A stretch of DNA of 64,000 nt from Polytrichum commune (lineage: Eukaryota; Streptophyta; Polytrichopsida; Polytrichales; Polytrichaceae). Positions 13,261-22,589 of the stretch are shown here, piece after piece. Every line of letters begins with the position of its first letter. Position 1 is the stretch's first letter. The position numbers were made by a program, and so were the translations under genes. The notes under the pieces are model-generated. The model worked only from the letters and a program-made list of their open reading frames with translations, was not told where the DNA came from and made no database searches. The DNA is taken from NCBI GenBank assembly GCA_950295325.1, contig OX485804.1, positions 11,842,001-11,906,000 on the forward strand, read 5' to 3'.

Positions 13261-13434
13261 GACACACTTTGGAGAATAATGCTGGCTTTCAGAAATCTGA
13301 TTTCAGGACCGATAGCCACAAGTGGCAAGTGGCGCTCTACCTAAAATTCTCTCTCAGGTATCCAAAAATATGGCTCGGGTCTCCAACTGTCTCTCTTCGA
13401 ACCCTACATCAGAAACCAGATTCAAGGAGCCTAC

Positions 13435-14119
13435 CTCTTCCTCGAATTGCATCTCGTCATTATCCATGGTCCCTTCGCAAAGGTCAGCTGCGTCCCGATC
13501 AAAATCTCCGAGTCCCTGTTCAGTGAATAAACTATTTTCGTTGGATAGAAACATTACCCTAATCCGAAAACCATAAAAGTCACCAATTGAAAACAATCTT
13601 CACAAACCTGTTGCTCACTATGATCCGATGTTGAGGCACTCGAGGCTGCCCCAGGTTGAAGTTGTGTCTGTGTCATTCCCTATTCCAGATGCCCAATCCA
13701 AATCCTATTTACATTCCATCACCAAAAATAAAAACAACATAATAGAAAGCTATTGGGTCTCTACTGTTCTAATTATCCGTGAGAGTGGTTCACATTACGT
13801 TTTTGAAGAAAACAATATCATGAGGATTTTTGATAAACAACACCTCACTGCCCCCTTTGTCATCTGGGTTGTCTTCCTCCGTTACTGGAAATAAAACGAT
13901 GGGAGCTACCGCTTCAACATCAAACGTTTTTTCCCCTTTGGAACCTCTACCTGTACCCTTAGAAGAAGTAACCCCTCTTCTACCCATTGTTGTCCGCAAA
14001 TTGTACGGCGTCCCTAAGCTTTCTCTTGATTCTAACCTTTGCCTTCTCTCAATTCGCCTCTGTTTCTCACTATTCCTCCTTACTTCTTGTTCTGCTCTTG
14101 CTCTCGACCTAGTGTTCAT
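13435..14119 (-). CDS. Gene B, exons 1-3: basic N-terminus of the DGNHR protein
   Basis: ATG at 14117-14119. Exons 13844-14119 (92 codons), 13608-13679 (24) and 13435-13515 (27) all join in phase 0 with GT donors and AG acceptors. Exon 1 is very basic (Arg/Glu-rich, M-N-T-R-S-R-A-R-A-E start) and could be a coiled or nucleic-acid-binding tail. Exon 2 is Gln/Ser-rich and exon 3 is acidic (ends F-E-E-E). A TATA-like box lies 29-36 bp upstream. No further exon fits before the minisatellite. The next phase-0 acceptor in the same orientation is at 4818, so these exons probably continue into the 3045-4818 cluster through an intron of about 8.6 kb. That join is inference and needs RNA evidence. No known family is recognised in this part alone. 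Confidence 0.6.
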
Positions 14120-14147
14120 CTCTAACAAACATCTGGAGCAAACACAT

Positions 14148-14155
14148 CTTATATA
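14148..14155 (-). promoter_or_regulatory. TATA-like box of gene B
   Basis: TATATAAG on the minus strand, about 30 bp before the ATG at 14119. The implied 5' UTR is very short. Confidence 0.45.
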
Positions 14156-14180
14156 TCATTTTCAAGTCTGTCAGAATTAA

Positions 14181-14470
14181 CATCTATGCGCCATCGTTAT
14201 GTTCACATTTTCTTGTATTTAGATAGTTAATCTGCAGTTACTTAAAGTGATCCTTTGTTAATCCACCCTGCATTCATACACTACAAAATCCTTTTCTACA
14301 TAATCGTATCCTTCCATGTCAGATAATTTCGTGGTGATAAAGGGATGACTACTATTGTAGTACATTCTATTCATACATGAAACAGGTTGTCCATAATTTA
14401 CATAAATAACTATTGACTATTAATTGATCTATCAGGTTATCTAATATTCGGGCATTGCTGTCTACCCTAG
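14181..14470. promoter_or_regulatory. Divergent intergenic region between genes B and C
   Basis: AT-rich spacer between two divergent TATA-like boxes. I see no repeat or ORF in it. It would hold the shared upstream control region of the minus-strand and plus-strand genes. Confidence 0.35.
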
Positions 14471-14473
14471 GTG

Positions 14474-14480
14474 TATATAA
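14474..14480 (+). promoter_or_regulatory. TATA-like box of gene C
   Basis: TATATAA followed by an ATG at 14534, 54 bp downstream. The spacing suits a pol II core promoter. Confidence 0.45.
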
Positions 14481-14533
14481 TACCCGATTACTTGTACCCA
14501 TTCCTTCATCTCATCTCATCATATTCTTCTCCA

Positions 14534-14962
14534 ATGGGTACTGACTCAAGTCTCCCGAGCCTTGCTCCTTTAGGTGCTCCTAGTTCATCACAAATCCACA
14601 CCACATTGTCGATTGATGGTTTTCCAGACGTCAACAACATGAAGATTCCAAACCCACCTTACTGCTCAGTTACTCCGGCGGTCGCAGTTCAGAGTCCACA
14701 TCCCGGAACTCCATCTTTGCAGACGGATGTTGCAACGCTGATAGAGGACAAGTCTACTTTACAGACTCATGCCTATTCTAGAGTAGGGGTTATTAAACCG
14801 GGCACTTACTCTAGATCTCTATTAAGGCAGGCCCCACGTCCCCAAGGTCAGGGACTCGGTTGCGCAGGATGCACTGCAGTTCATAGTTTAGGGATTGACC
14901 ATTGTCATAAACATGACGGTGACAAAAATGGCAAAGGGCCCCATAAGCGTCTTCGTCGTTAA
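14534..14962 (+). CDS. Gene C: small Cys/His-rich basic protein (unknown)
   Basis: 142-codon ORF from M-G-T-D-S-S to TAA. I chose the ATG at 14534 because it lies 54 bp after a TATA-like box; the frame is open for some 60 bp more upstream. The N-terminal two thirds are Pro/Ser/Thr-rich and low in structure. The C-terminus has C-A-G-C-T-A-V-H, then D-H-C-H-K-H, then a basic tail G-P-H-K-R-L-R-R that could be a nuclear localisation signal. The Cys/His spacing would allow one metal site. No family is recognised. It lies head-to-head with gene B and upstream of the transposase on the same strand, so it may be an accessory protein of the same element, or a leader exon of the transposase if a splice site is used before its stop. 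Confidence 0.5.
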   Translation: MGTDSSLPSLAPLGAPSSSQIHTTLSIDGFPDVNNMKIPNPPYCSVTPAVAVQSPHPGTPSLQTDVATLIEDKSTLQTHAYSRVGVIKPGTYSRSLLRQAPRPQGQGLGCAGCTAVHSLGIDHCHKHDGDKNGKGPHKRLRR

Positions 14963-15275
14963 TCACAATGTAGCATTCTAATATTATTGCCAAGCTACTA
15001 TCATGCTCTCCACATTATTCTTGGCTGCCGTCATTCTTATGACCTTATTTGCCAATATATATTATAATCAACAATGTTTAGAATGTATGCCTGTTATTGG
15101 ATTGTACTATTTGATATGTATGCCTGTTATAGGATTCTACTATTCGGTTTCTTGCCTATCTCGGACTTGCATCCAAAATTGGTTTTTCAGCGGTCTTTCA
15201 GCTTGCTCTGCATGACTCTGAAATTCCGCTTGCTGGTACATAAATTACCAGATTGCACAGTAAATTCTTTCCTGT

Positions 15276-15283
15276 TATATATT
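15276..15283 (+). promoter_or_regulatory. TATA-like box of the MULE transposase gene
   Basis: TATATATT 55 bp before the ATG at 15338, the same geometry as for gene C. The spacer upstream also has two near-identical stretches of GTATGCCTGTTAT type near 15085-15145. Confidence 0.4.
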
Positions 15284-15337
15284 CTCTCCATTACAATGTT
15301 CAGAGTACTTGTTTTGTTCAGAGTTCAGTGGTTTAAT

Positions 15338-18300
15338 ATGGCCCTGCTTTGTGCTGAACCTCATTCTGTTCCGGTCCTCTTTCCATTAGGTGAAGACGGT
15401 CATGCTATAGTCACTTGTGCAACATTGAGTTTGAGGTTTCAATATCGTGAGGTCACTATCTTTGTCGAAGAAGAAGTTTTTGACGATCATACCGGTCTAC
15501 TTTCACATGCAATTCGTCAAACTAGGGTAGAGAATGACGTCGGTGCGTTCTGGTTGCTGAAGCCTGGAAAATATCGTGTATATGGAGTCTCAGAGTCTAT
15601 GTTAGAGTGTTCGACTGAACTTCTAACACCTAAGGAGTCGTCCACTGTTAGCATTGAGAGACCGGTCCTGGCTAGGGTCAAAATTGAGCCCGGTCTAAAT
15701 ACAATATATGAGTTGAGTGATGATTCCGACGGCGATGTTGAATTCCTAAAATCAGAGAGGAAAGTCCCAACTTCGCTCTCTCCACAAGTAGTTCGCAAGG
15801 AAACAACTCCTCCTGTTAGTCCGTCTCGTAATCCTGGTCAGTCCAATGTTGTGACAAGTCATGTTGTCAGTATCATTCATTCATTGATGCGCCTTGGAGC
15901 TCGTAAGCGGTCCAAAAGTGTGTTATCTCGAATTAACTTTGATGCGATCAGACTCCAGCAGGTTGATTACCTTCCCCCTTGTTACGATGGGGACGTTATC
16001 TTTGAATTTCCACCTTTAGGTGACCATGGCCAGAATACAAAGGCCAAGCTCCTTCGTGGAATGGATAGAAGGTACGATGGCCATGCTTGGTCTCGCACAA
16101 TTACAACCAATATTCAGAATGATCTCAAGCTTTTGTTTCGTACATCTTCTTGTTTGGGCCACCTCCGTTGCGACAATCCTGCTTGTGAGTATCTTCGGCG
16201 AGACCACAGGACTTCCCAAGTTAATGAAATAGAGTGGGAAGGATTATCTAAGAAATTGTTTGAAGTAGGGTCCAAGCCTCCAACTGGTTCGACCGTTGTT
16301 TGCAAATCATGTAACGTCCCTCCCACCTGTGTTGCTGTCTGCACTGCCAAGATCTACTATGTTACCGCGACACCTCACATGACGAGGGCTTGTGTGCACT
16401 TGGGATCTCACGACCATCCCGTCAAGTCATGTGATCATCGGGACTTCATCGATTTGACAAACACCTTGATTGGGGATCAAATCGAACGCACCCCCTCAGC
16501 CACTCGCTCCACTATTGTGCTTGAAACTGCAAAGGAAGTACTGGGCCCACTCCTCCTTGCTAAAGAATGTGACCCACAAAAGATCTTGGAGTTGGACGAG
16601 CTGCAAGTTATTTTCGATCGGTGTAAGCACCTCACCTCGCCCAACATTCGTAACGCAGTCACCACGTTCAGGACTATGCGTCGCTTTGGAGTCATGGACA
16701 GTATTACCAAGTTACGCGGTGCTAGCAATTGGAGGTTCGTGCAGCAGAATAGGTTTCCAGGGCAAGGAGCGGACATGGACAAGGTCTTTGTCTTCAAGAT
16801 GTCTGAAGTTGGACCGGGCAGCGGAGTCGACCTGGTCCAACGAATGCAACCCGGTGGTGACTTGGAGAACTCCTGAATAATGTTTGACCATGTCAAACGG
16901 GTCAGGTCGTGGACGACAATGGCTTGCCATGTGTACGATTCCACATATTGCCGTGTCATGACCATCGCAGTATGCGACATGCAGTCTGAAGATGTTGTAG
17001 CCCAGTCAGTCGTATGGAAGAACCTGAACGCTCTCATGGCTCAACATGGAGTGGACAAAGTCAATTTTAAAGGTTTCATGGCCGACAGTGCCCAAGCCAA
17101 CTGGAATGCTGTTCGAATCATATACGGAAGTGGGGATGCGTCTGAGAAGATGGTGGATAGAGAGAGGACTTGTTTTTTCCATTGGACGCAGTCCTTGGAG
17201 AAACATACCAAGGCCGATATCCGTCAAGACCTGCAACATCAGCATCGAATACTATGCCAGCAATACAAGAATGCGAAATCGATGGCGGAGGCCGAGACAA
17301 AGTATTTGGCAATTCAGGCATGGTGGATGTCATCCGGGGCAGCAACTGAACAAGGTCTACCTCGACTTGAGCTCTGGCTGGCCTTCTGGCATTTCCGTTA
17401 CCGCCAATGGGGTGGATTTATGGAGTTGGTAAGTCTATACTTCCCTCTATATTTCCTGTATAGTTCCCACTTTATGGTTCAACTACATTGATTCCACCAT
17501 TATTCTAATTCGGACTGTATGGGCATTGCAGGATCTAAGTGAAGCTGAACTAGCGGAAATGCCATCCTGTAACCTTGCTGAATCTATCCACAACAAGTGG
17601 AAGCAGCAATCTGGCGATCGGGGCAGCGACCTTTATGTGGCAACAATCGATAACTTCGTGCGTGCTTTCATGCAGTGCTCAGCATATTCCCAATTCCTAA
17701 AGGGAGAGAACCCTGGAACTGGACCGTCGAAGGAGGAATTGAAGTTGAGGCGTGCTCAGAGGTCTGCCGTAAAAACAGGAATCTCGAAACCGCTGCATGA
17801 GGCCATCTTGAAGATGCCTGGCGGTGACGAGTGGTGCACCAGGACTCCCCACCTCGAAGGGGAAGAGGTATTTGTTTCTCTGAAGCGTAAACCGGATACT
17901 GCTTTCGGTGACGAACGTGAATCTCACAGGCCAGACAAGATCAGTATATCCCGACCACGCGTCCAAACCAGATCTGCCCGACTGAACGATTCTCCACCTC
18001 CTGTGACAACTCCACATTCACCCACAACTGCAGATGAAGACCAACCGCAATTTCCAACACACGACGCTCCGCAGCAGGTGGATCGGCACCACGTCACCGC
18101 GATTGAGGAGACATTATGCAACCCTGCCCAGTGGCACATCGCACGGCTGCCTAAGACATCTGCGAAGGCTTGCTTTGCTCTACAAGCAATCACCAAGAAG
18201 AAGTGCGTCGCTCGGATTGTACAAGACGGGAAGAACACCGCTGCACCTACCTACTCAGGCCTCATGGATAACTATCGGAAGAAGAGATTGGACCTTCAAG

Positions 18301-18981
18301 ACTTCTTTTTCTGCAATGACGACATTGAGAGATGCGTTAAGGGTACAAAAAGGAGGTGGGTGGTCTCGGTCCCGAACGTTCCGGAGGTATGGCCGGTTAA
18401 GTTGGGGACCAACTTAACTTGCAAAGAGATCCTCTCTTTAGAAAACACAGGATTTAGACTGCCCCAGCGGAAGGAGATGACACCTTCCAGAATTTTTCAG
18501 GACCACCCGTTACCTTTGGACTTAGCAAGCTACACGACTCCTGCATATCCAGATGAGTTTCCCACCCGGCGTTCAGGGAAGTTGATTAGGCGCAACAAGA
18601 AAGCCCCGTCAACAAAAACACGCCAATAATTGTGCCTCAGCCCTATCACTGAAAGCCAAAGTGCACAAACTGTGCATGCTTCCAGCCCCTGCCTTAGGAT
18701 GCATCGTCTCCTTGGATTCCGGCACGCCCCCAAAGGTTCAGCAATACTACTTGACGATTTCGCAGCTGCCAGCATGCACTTGTCCTAACTTCAAGGACAT
18801 GGCGACTAAAGCAATTGGAAAAAAGGGTCAATGGGCCAACTGTAAGCATTTGTACTATTTGTTTACTGTAGTGTGTGGTTTGGACTCAGATTCAGACACG
18901 TTCATTCATGCAGCTAGTTTTAGCTTCAACGAAGTGAAGCGAGTTTTGGATGCTGGTTTATTGAAATACCTTGACTCTTAG
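15338..18981 (+). pseudogene. MULE (Mutator-like) DDE transposase with SWIM zinc finger, two lesions
   Basis: Exon 1 is 15338-17428, the intron 17429-17531 (GTAAGT...GCAG, 103 bp), exon 2 17532-18981; about 1,170 codons. Start chosen at M-A-L-L-C-A-E because it follows a TATA-like box; the frame is open to 15074. In order: an N-terminal domain of unknown type (1-110); a SUMO-consensus V-K-I-E (114-117) and an acidic hydrophobic patch; a Cys/His cluster at 278-365 (C278, C283, C322, C325, C331, C335, H347, C352 and others) like the WRKY-GCM1-type fingers of MULEs; the DDE core with V-Y-D-S (D534) and F-M-A-D-S (D583), then C-F-F-H-W and N-L-A-E-S-I-H-N-K-W; and a SWIM finger A-C-T-C-P-N...N-C-K-H-L-Y near 18775-18850. 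Lesions: TGA at 16874-16876 with the same frame continuing, and a frameshift near 18612-18627 in an A-run before the SWIM part. The SWIM plus DDE layout is typical of Mutator-like transposases; the N-terminal domain is not familiar. Confidence 0.82.
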
Positions 18982-18984
18982 AGT

Positions 18985-19445
18985 TTTCTGTTTCTTTAAA
19001 GAAACATATGTATGTAAGATTTGTTATAATCATGATGTAGTGAGACTAAAAGGGCCACTACAAGACATTTGACGCACCACATGTATTTCTCTTTCGTTGT
19101 TCCAAAGTTGCGTGACCTTTTTGGAGTACCACTAATTCTCCTTGTACTGAAACAGTACGTGTTTGACTTGAGACAAACCCATATTTATTACTGATATTAG
19201 TTCCAAATGTTCAATTTAAGCCCCTAAACCATATTTTTCACTGATACAATAACATTTTTTCCTATATCATAGCCCTTAATTGTCCACGGTCATAGGTCCC
19301 ACTGTTCACTAAATTTAGAAGAAAAAAATTACTTAAAATACATTTAGTCCAAATATACCCTAAACTTACTGCTTAAAATAACATTTTAATCAAAATATCG
19401 CGGAAGTTACCGCTCACCGCTCGCAAAATAGCTTCGTCCATGTTC
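18985..19445. other. Spacer after the MULE gene
   Basis: AT-rich and non-coding. It may hold the right terminal region of the MULE, but no matching left end is inside the window. A CACTACAAGAC at 19050 recalls CACTA ends, without a supporting partner or duplication. Confidence 0.4.
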
Positions 19446-20278
19446 AATTTGACAGGGATTCCACAGGACTTTGCATGCATCAAACTGAGTACACTCTAAG
19501 CATCCTCAGCCTCTTCAACATGGAGGATTGCACCCCATCCTTCACTCCTCTCCCAGAATGTTTGACACTGTCAAAGGACTCCGGTACCCCACCTGTCAAC
19601 GCCAAAATCTATGGGATGCTTGTTGGTAAGTTATTATTCCTTACCAAAACCCGCCCAGACATCGCTCATGCAGTAAGTGTTATCAGTAGGTTTATGCAGA
19701 ATCTCCAAGAAACCCACTTACAAGCAGCCAAACATGTTCTATGTTATGTGCGTCGCTACCCTGACCTACGCTTGTTTTACAAACAAGGGGAGGAGAATCA
19801 TCTTCATGGCTATACCAACGCAGACTACGGACAAGATGTTGATGACCGAATCTCTGTAGGGGCATACATTTTCTTTCTTGGCAATTCTCTTGTTTCCTGG
19901 AATTCCAAGAAACAGTCTAGCACTTCGAGGTCTTCATATGAATTTGAGTATAGAGCTCTTGCTCAGTGCTCGTGCGAAGCTGTATGGATCAGAAGACTGT
20001 TGGGCGAACTAAAAATCCTAGACAACAAACCGACTCATCTCTACTGCAACAATCAAAGCAGCATCAAACTTAGCTACAATCCAATGTTCAATGAGAAATC
20101 CAAACATTTTGAAATTGATTTTCACTTCACTCGACAGAAAGTCGAATATAACATCATCAAAATCGAGTTCATTCCCTCTCAAGAACAACCAGCCGACATC
20201 CTCACGAAATCGCTCGGCATGATCAAGTTTGAAGGTTGCAGGAAGCGACTTCACCTTCGCATCATCCTCAACTCTTAG
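19446..20278 (+). CDS. Copia (Ty1) pol, C-terminal RT and RNase H, 5'-truncated
   Basis: Open frame of about 275 codons to TAG at 20276-20278; the first in-frame ATG is at 19475 but the coding frame starts earlier. Hallmarks of the Copia RT/RNase H end: L-V-G-K-L-L-F-L-T-K-T-R-P-D-I-A, H-L-Q-A-A-K-H-V-L, G-Y-T-N-A-D-Y-G, S-W-N-S-K-K-Q-S-S-T-S-R-S-S, Y-C-N-N-Q-S-S-I-K-L, H-F-T-R-Q-K-V-E and Q-P-A-D-I-L-T-K. The RNase H aspartate in the Y-T-N-A-D-Y motif is kept, although the usual Asp before Ala-Asp is Asn. No stop interrupts it. Gag, protease, integrase and most of RT are missing, so the element is a 5'-truncated remnant. Confidence 0.95.
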
Positions 20279-21003
20279 ACCCTCACCGAATGACGAGGGA
20301 AGTGAACTCTCAGAGAACCCTCAGTGGAAGGACTCCACGCCTCATCTAACCCTGTCTCCTCACTTTGATAACTTCCACTCTCACTGTAGACGTGAAATTT
20401 TCCAGGGCAAGGGATCTCCGTCTTCATAGAAGCCCAGTCAAATTCAGTTGAACTTCCAAATGAACTCCAGGTTCCTTCACTTTTTCTAGAATCATCAGCC
20501 CTTGACTGAAGACACACTGATTGCGGAGCGAAATCCACGAGGTGCTCCGAAAGCAACATTGAAATCGACTTCAACTCATCTTCGACCCGCTCCCGTAATG
20601 TAGGCCGGTGCTCCCTGCGTTCTTCAAGGTACCGAACAAAACCAGGAGTGTCGACCATGACTACTTCTAAAGCAACCCACTCCAGCGACTTGGTCACGTT
20701 CTCCTTCCAAACACGGTTCACCCTCCTTAACCTCCATAACAGAGAAATGTTCACTCTCTGGTGGAGAAGAGGCCAGATAATTCGCTCAAGCACCAATTCG
20801 TCACTTAGAGGGGGAAGCAACGTTGCTGGCTCAATTTTTCTCTCCTGATCTCTCTCCCTCAAGGGTTGCACACTTCTATCAAAAACTCTCTCCTCGATCA
20901 CATCTATCAACTGAGAGATTCCACGTTTCAGCATCACAAGGATTGTCCATACCAGCAACGTTACCAAACGCACCCAAGTTATCTCCCTCAACCGCAAATC
21001 CAT
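20275..21003 (-). CDS. Antisense ORF in the Copia 3' region, F-box-like protein
   Basis: 242 codons from ATG 21001-21003 to TAA 20275-20277. Its stop overlaps the pol stop tail-to-tail (the TTAG at 20275-20278 serves both strands). Residues about 9-25 are hydrophobic (W-V-R-L-V-T-L-L-V-W-T-I-L-V-M-L), a possible membrane segment. Residues about 65-110 read L-P-P-L-S-D-E-L-V-L-E-R-I-I-W, then L-L-W-R-L-R-R-V-N-R-V-W-K, which fits an F-box-like helical motif. The C-terminal part is Ser/Glu-rich. The uninterrupted frame and protein-like composition argue for a real gene carried in reverse orientation between pol and the 3' LTR. It may be a captured host gene. Function unknown. Confidence 0.6.
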   Translation of the reverse strand: MDLRLREITWVRLVTLLVWTILVMLKRGISQLIDVIEERVFDRSVQPLRERDQERKIEPATLLPPLSDELVLERIIWPLLHQRVNISLLWRLRRVNRVWKENVTKSLEWVALEVVMVDTPGFVRYLEERREHRPTLRERVEDELKSISMLLSEHLVDFAPQSVCLQSRADDSRKSEGTWSSFGSSTEFDWASMKTEIPCPGKFHVYSESGSYQSEETGLDEAWSPSTEGSLRVHFPRHSVRV

Positions 21004-21065
21004 GGTCACTCACGCTTACGAGTAGCTTGACACTTGTACATCAACTCTGTAGGAGCCTTGTGTGC

Positions 21066-21074
21066 AAGAGGGGG
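21066..21074 (+). promoter_or_regulatory. Polypurine tract of the Copia element
   Basis: AAGAGGGGG directly before TGTTGAAACATA, the arrangement expected at the start of a 3' LTR. Confidence 0.7.
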
Positions 21075-21230
21075 TGTTGAAACATACTGCCCACAAGGCT
21101 GTTACCTTAGGTAGTTTTCTTATTTAGTTACTTAGGGTTTGCTTCAGTAATTAGGTTTAGCAGCTTTCTCAAACACATCACTACTAGAGATTGTGTACAA
21201 TCTAGACATGTAACAAGACATTTATTGAAG
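21075..21230 (+). repeat. Copia 3' LTR (start clear, end uncertain)
   Basis: Begins TGTTGAAACATACTGCCCAC right after the polypurine tract. With the 5' LTR absent the right border cannot be fixed; 21230 is only an estimate. Confidence 0.55.
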
Positions 21231-21539
21231 TAAACAAAGACGTGACCTAATAGCATATATTACTAGAAAGTGTGTTGTCTACGACATGTCTTGGGAGACC
21301 ATGCCCTACAGCCCATGAATCGTTTATTTGGACATAGCCAATATGTTTAGGACCATTGCTTATGATGTCTAAATATACTAAAAGTTTTACGGGCTCCACG
21401 ATAAATTATTACTTAACGTTAAGGCGTGCATGCATGTGTAAGGCTATCATTGGTTGATATGTTGAATAATGAGTGGTCTTATTTTATAACAAATGAGTGC
21501 CATTTAAAAGAGATATCCACCATTAGTAAGTCCAATCCT

Positions 21540-21695
21540 CACCTCCCGAGCCTTGCCATCTATAAGCACCTATAGTTCTAAGTGCCTAAACACTTACCTA
21601 GTAGGCTAAGCCAAGGGCGGGGGCCAAGGAATTTGATCCTTAAACCTCTTGGCTCCCACATAGAGGCCTTAGCCACTAAGCCACTACTCCGCACA
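21540..21695 (-). mobile_element. tRNA-derived SINE-like remnant
   Basis: On the minus strand there is an A-box-like TGGCTTAGTGG (21673-21683) and, about 45 bp on, a B-box-like GGATCAAATTCC (21628-21639). This is the internal pol III promoter layout of tRNA-derived SINEs. No intact cloverleaf or clear tail is seen, so the borders are approximate. Confidence 0.4.
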
Positions 21696-21719
21696 TGATA
21701 TATTAGAAGTATTTAAAAC

Positions 21720-22500
21720 ATTTGTATATAGAGGCTCTAAGTTACTCTTTATTTTTTATTTATTGTATACAATATAATATCAACTATATACGGCATATAT
21801 TATTTACTGTCCATTATTCACTGTGTATAATTTATTATCCAGTATTTGTTATATACTGCCTATTATTTATTATTAATTGTCTTGTATTTGCTATTTACTA
21901 CCTCATATTTACTATGTATTACCTAATATTCATTGTTTATAATTTATAGTTTATAGCTTATAGTATTTTAAATTTTAAATTTATTATTTTTAGTATGTTA
22001 TTATTATCTATTGTATATAGTATACTATTTACTAATTATGATATGATATTTAATAGTTAATATTTATAGTATATTATTACTATTAATGGTATGATATTTA
22101 TTATTTATTATTTATTATTTTCAGTATGTCATTCTTATCTACTGTATATAGTATATTGTTTACTATTTATAGTCTGATATTTAATTTTCAATATTCATAG
22201 TATATTAGTACTATTAATGGTCTTCTGTTTATTATTTATAGTATTTTATTATTATCTTCTTTATATAGTATATTATTTATTATTTTCAGTATGTCATTCT
22301 TATCTACTGTATATAGTATATTATTTACTATTTATGGTCTAATATTTATTATTTTGTTCTATTATTATTTTGTTCTATTAATGGTATGCTATTCTTATTT
22401 ACTATTTATAGTATATTATTTTACTATTAATGGCCTTTTATTTATTATATATTGGAAATTGTCTACTATTTACTGTGTACATGATTTTCCACATACGTCC
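21720..22500. repeat. AT-rich low-complexity tract
   Basis: Built almost entirely of TATTATTTATTAT, TATAGTATATTA and similar words, with imperfect longer repeats such as GTATGTCATTCTTATCTACTG near 22120 and 22287. No coding signal. Confidence 0.85.
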
Positions 22501-22548
22501 TAAAAATTACCGACCATAATTCACACAATCTATTAGGCAAATTGTCTG

Positions 22549-22586
22549 ATTGTTTATAGGACGATGTGAGTCGTCCTATAAACAAT
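22549..22586. other. Perfect 16-bp inverted repeat (hairpin)
   Basis: Arms ATTGTTTATAGGACGA and TCGTCCTATAAACAAT around a 6-nt loop TGTGAG. No T-run or gene end is nearby. Confidence 0.9.
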
Positions 22587-22589
22587 ATC

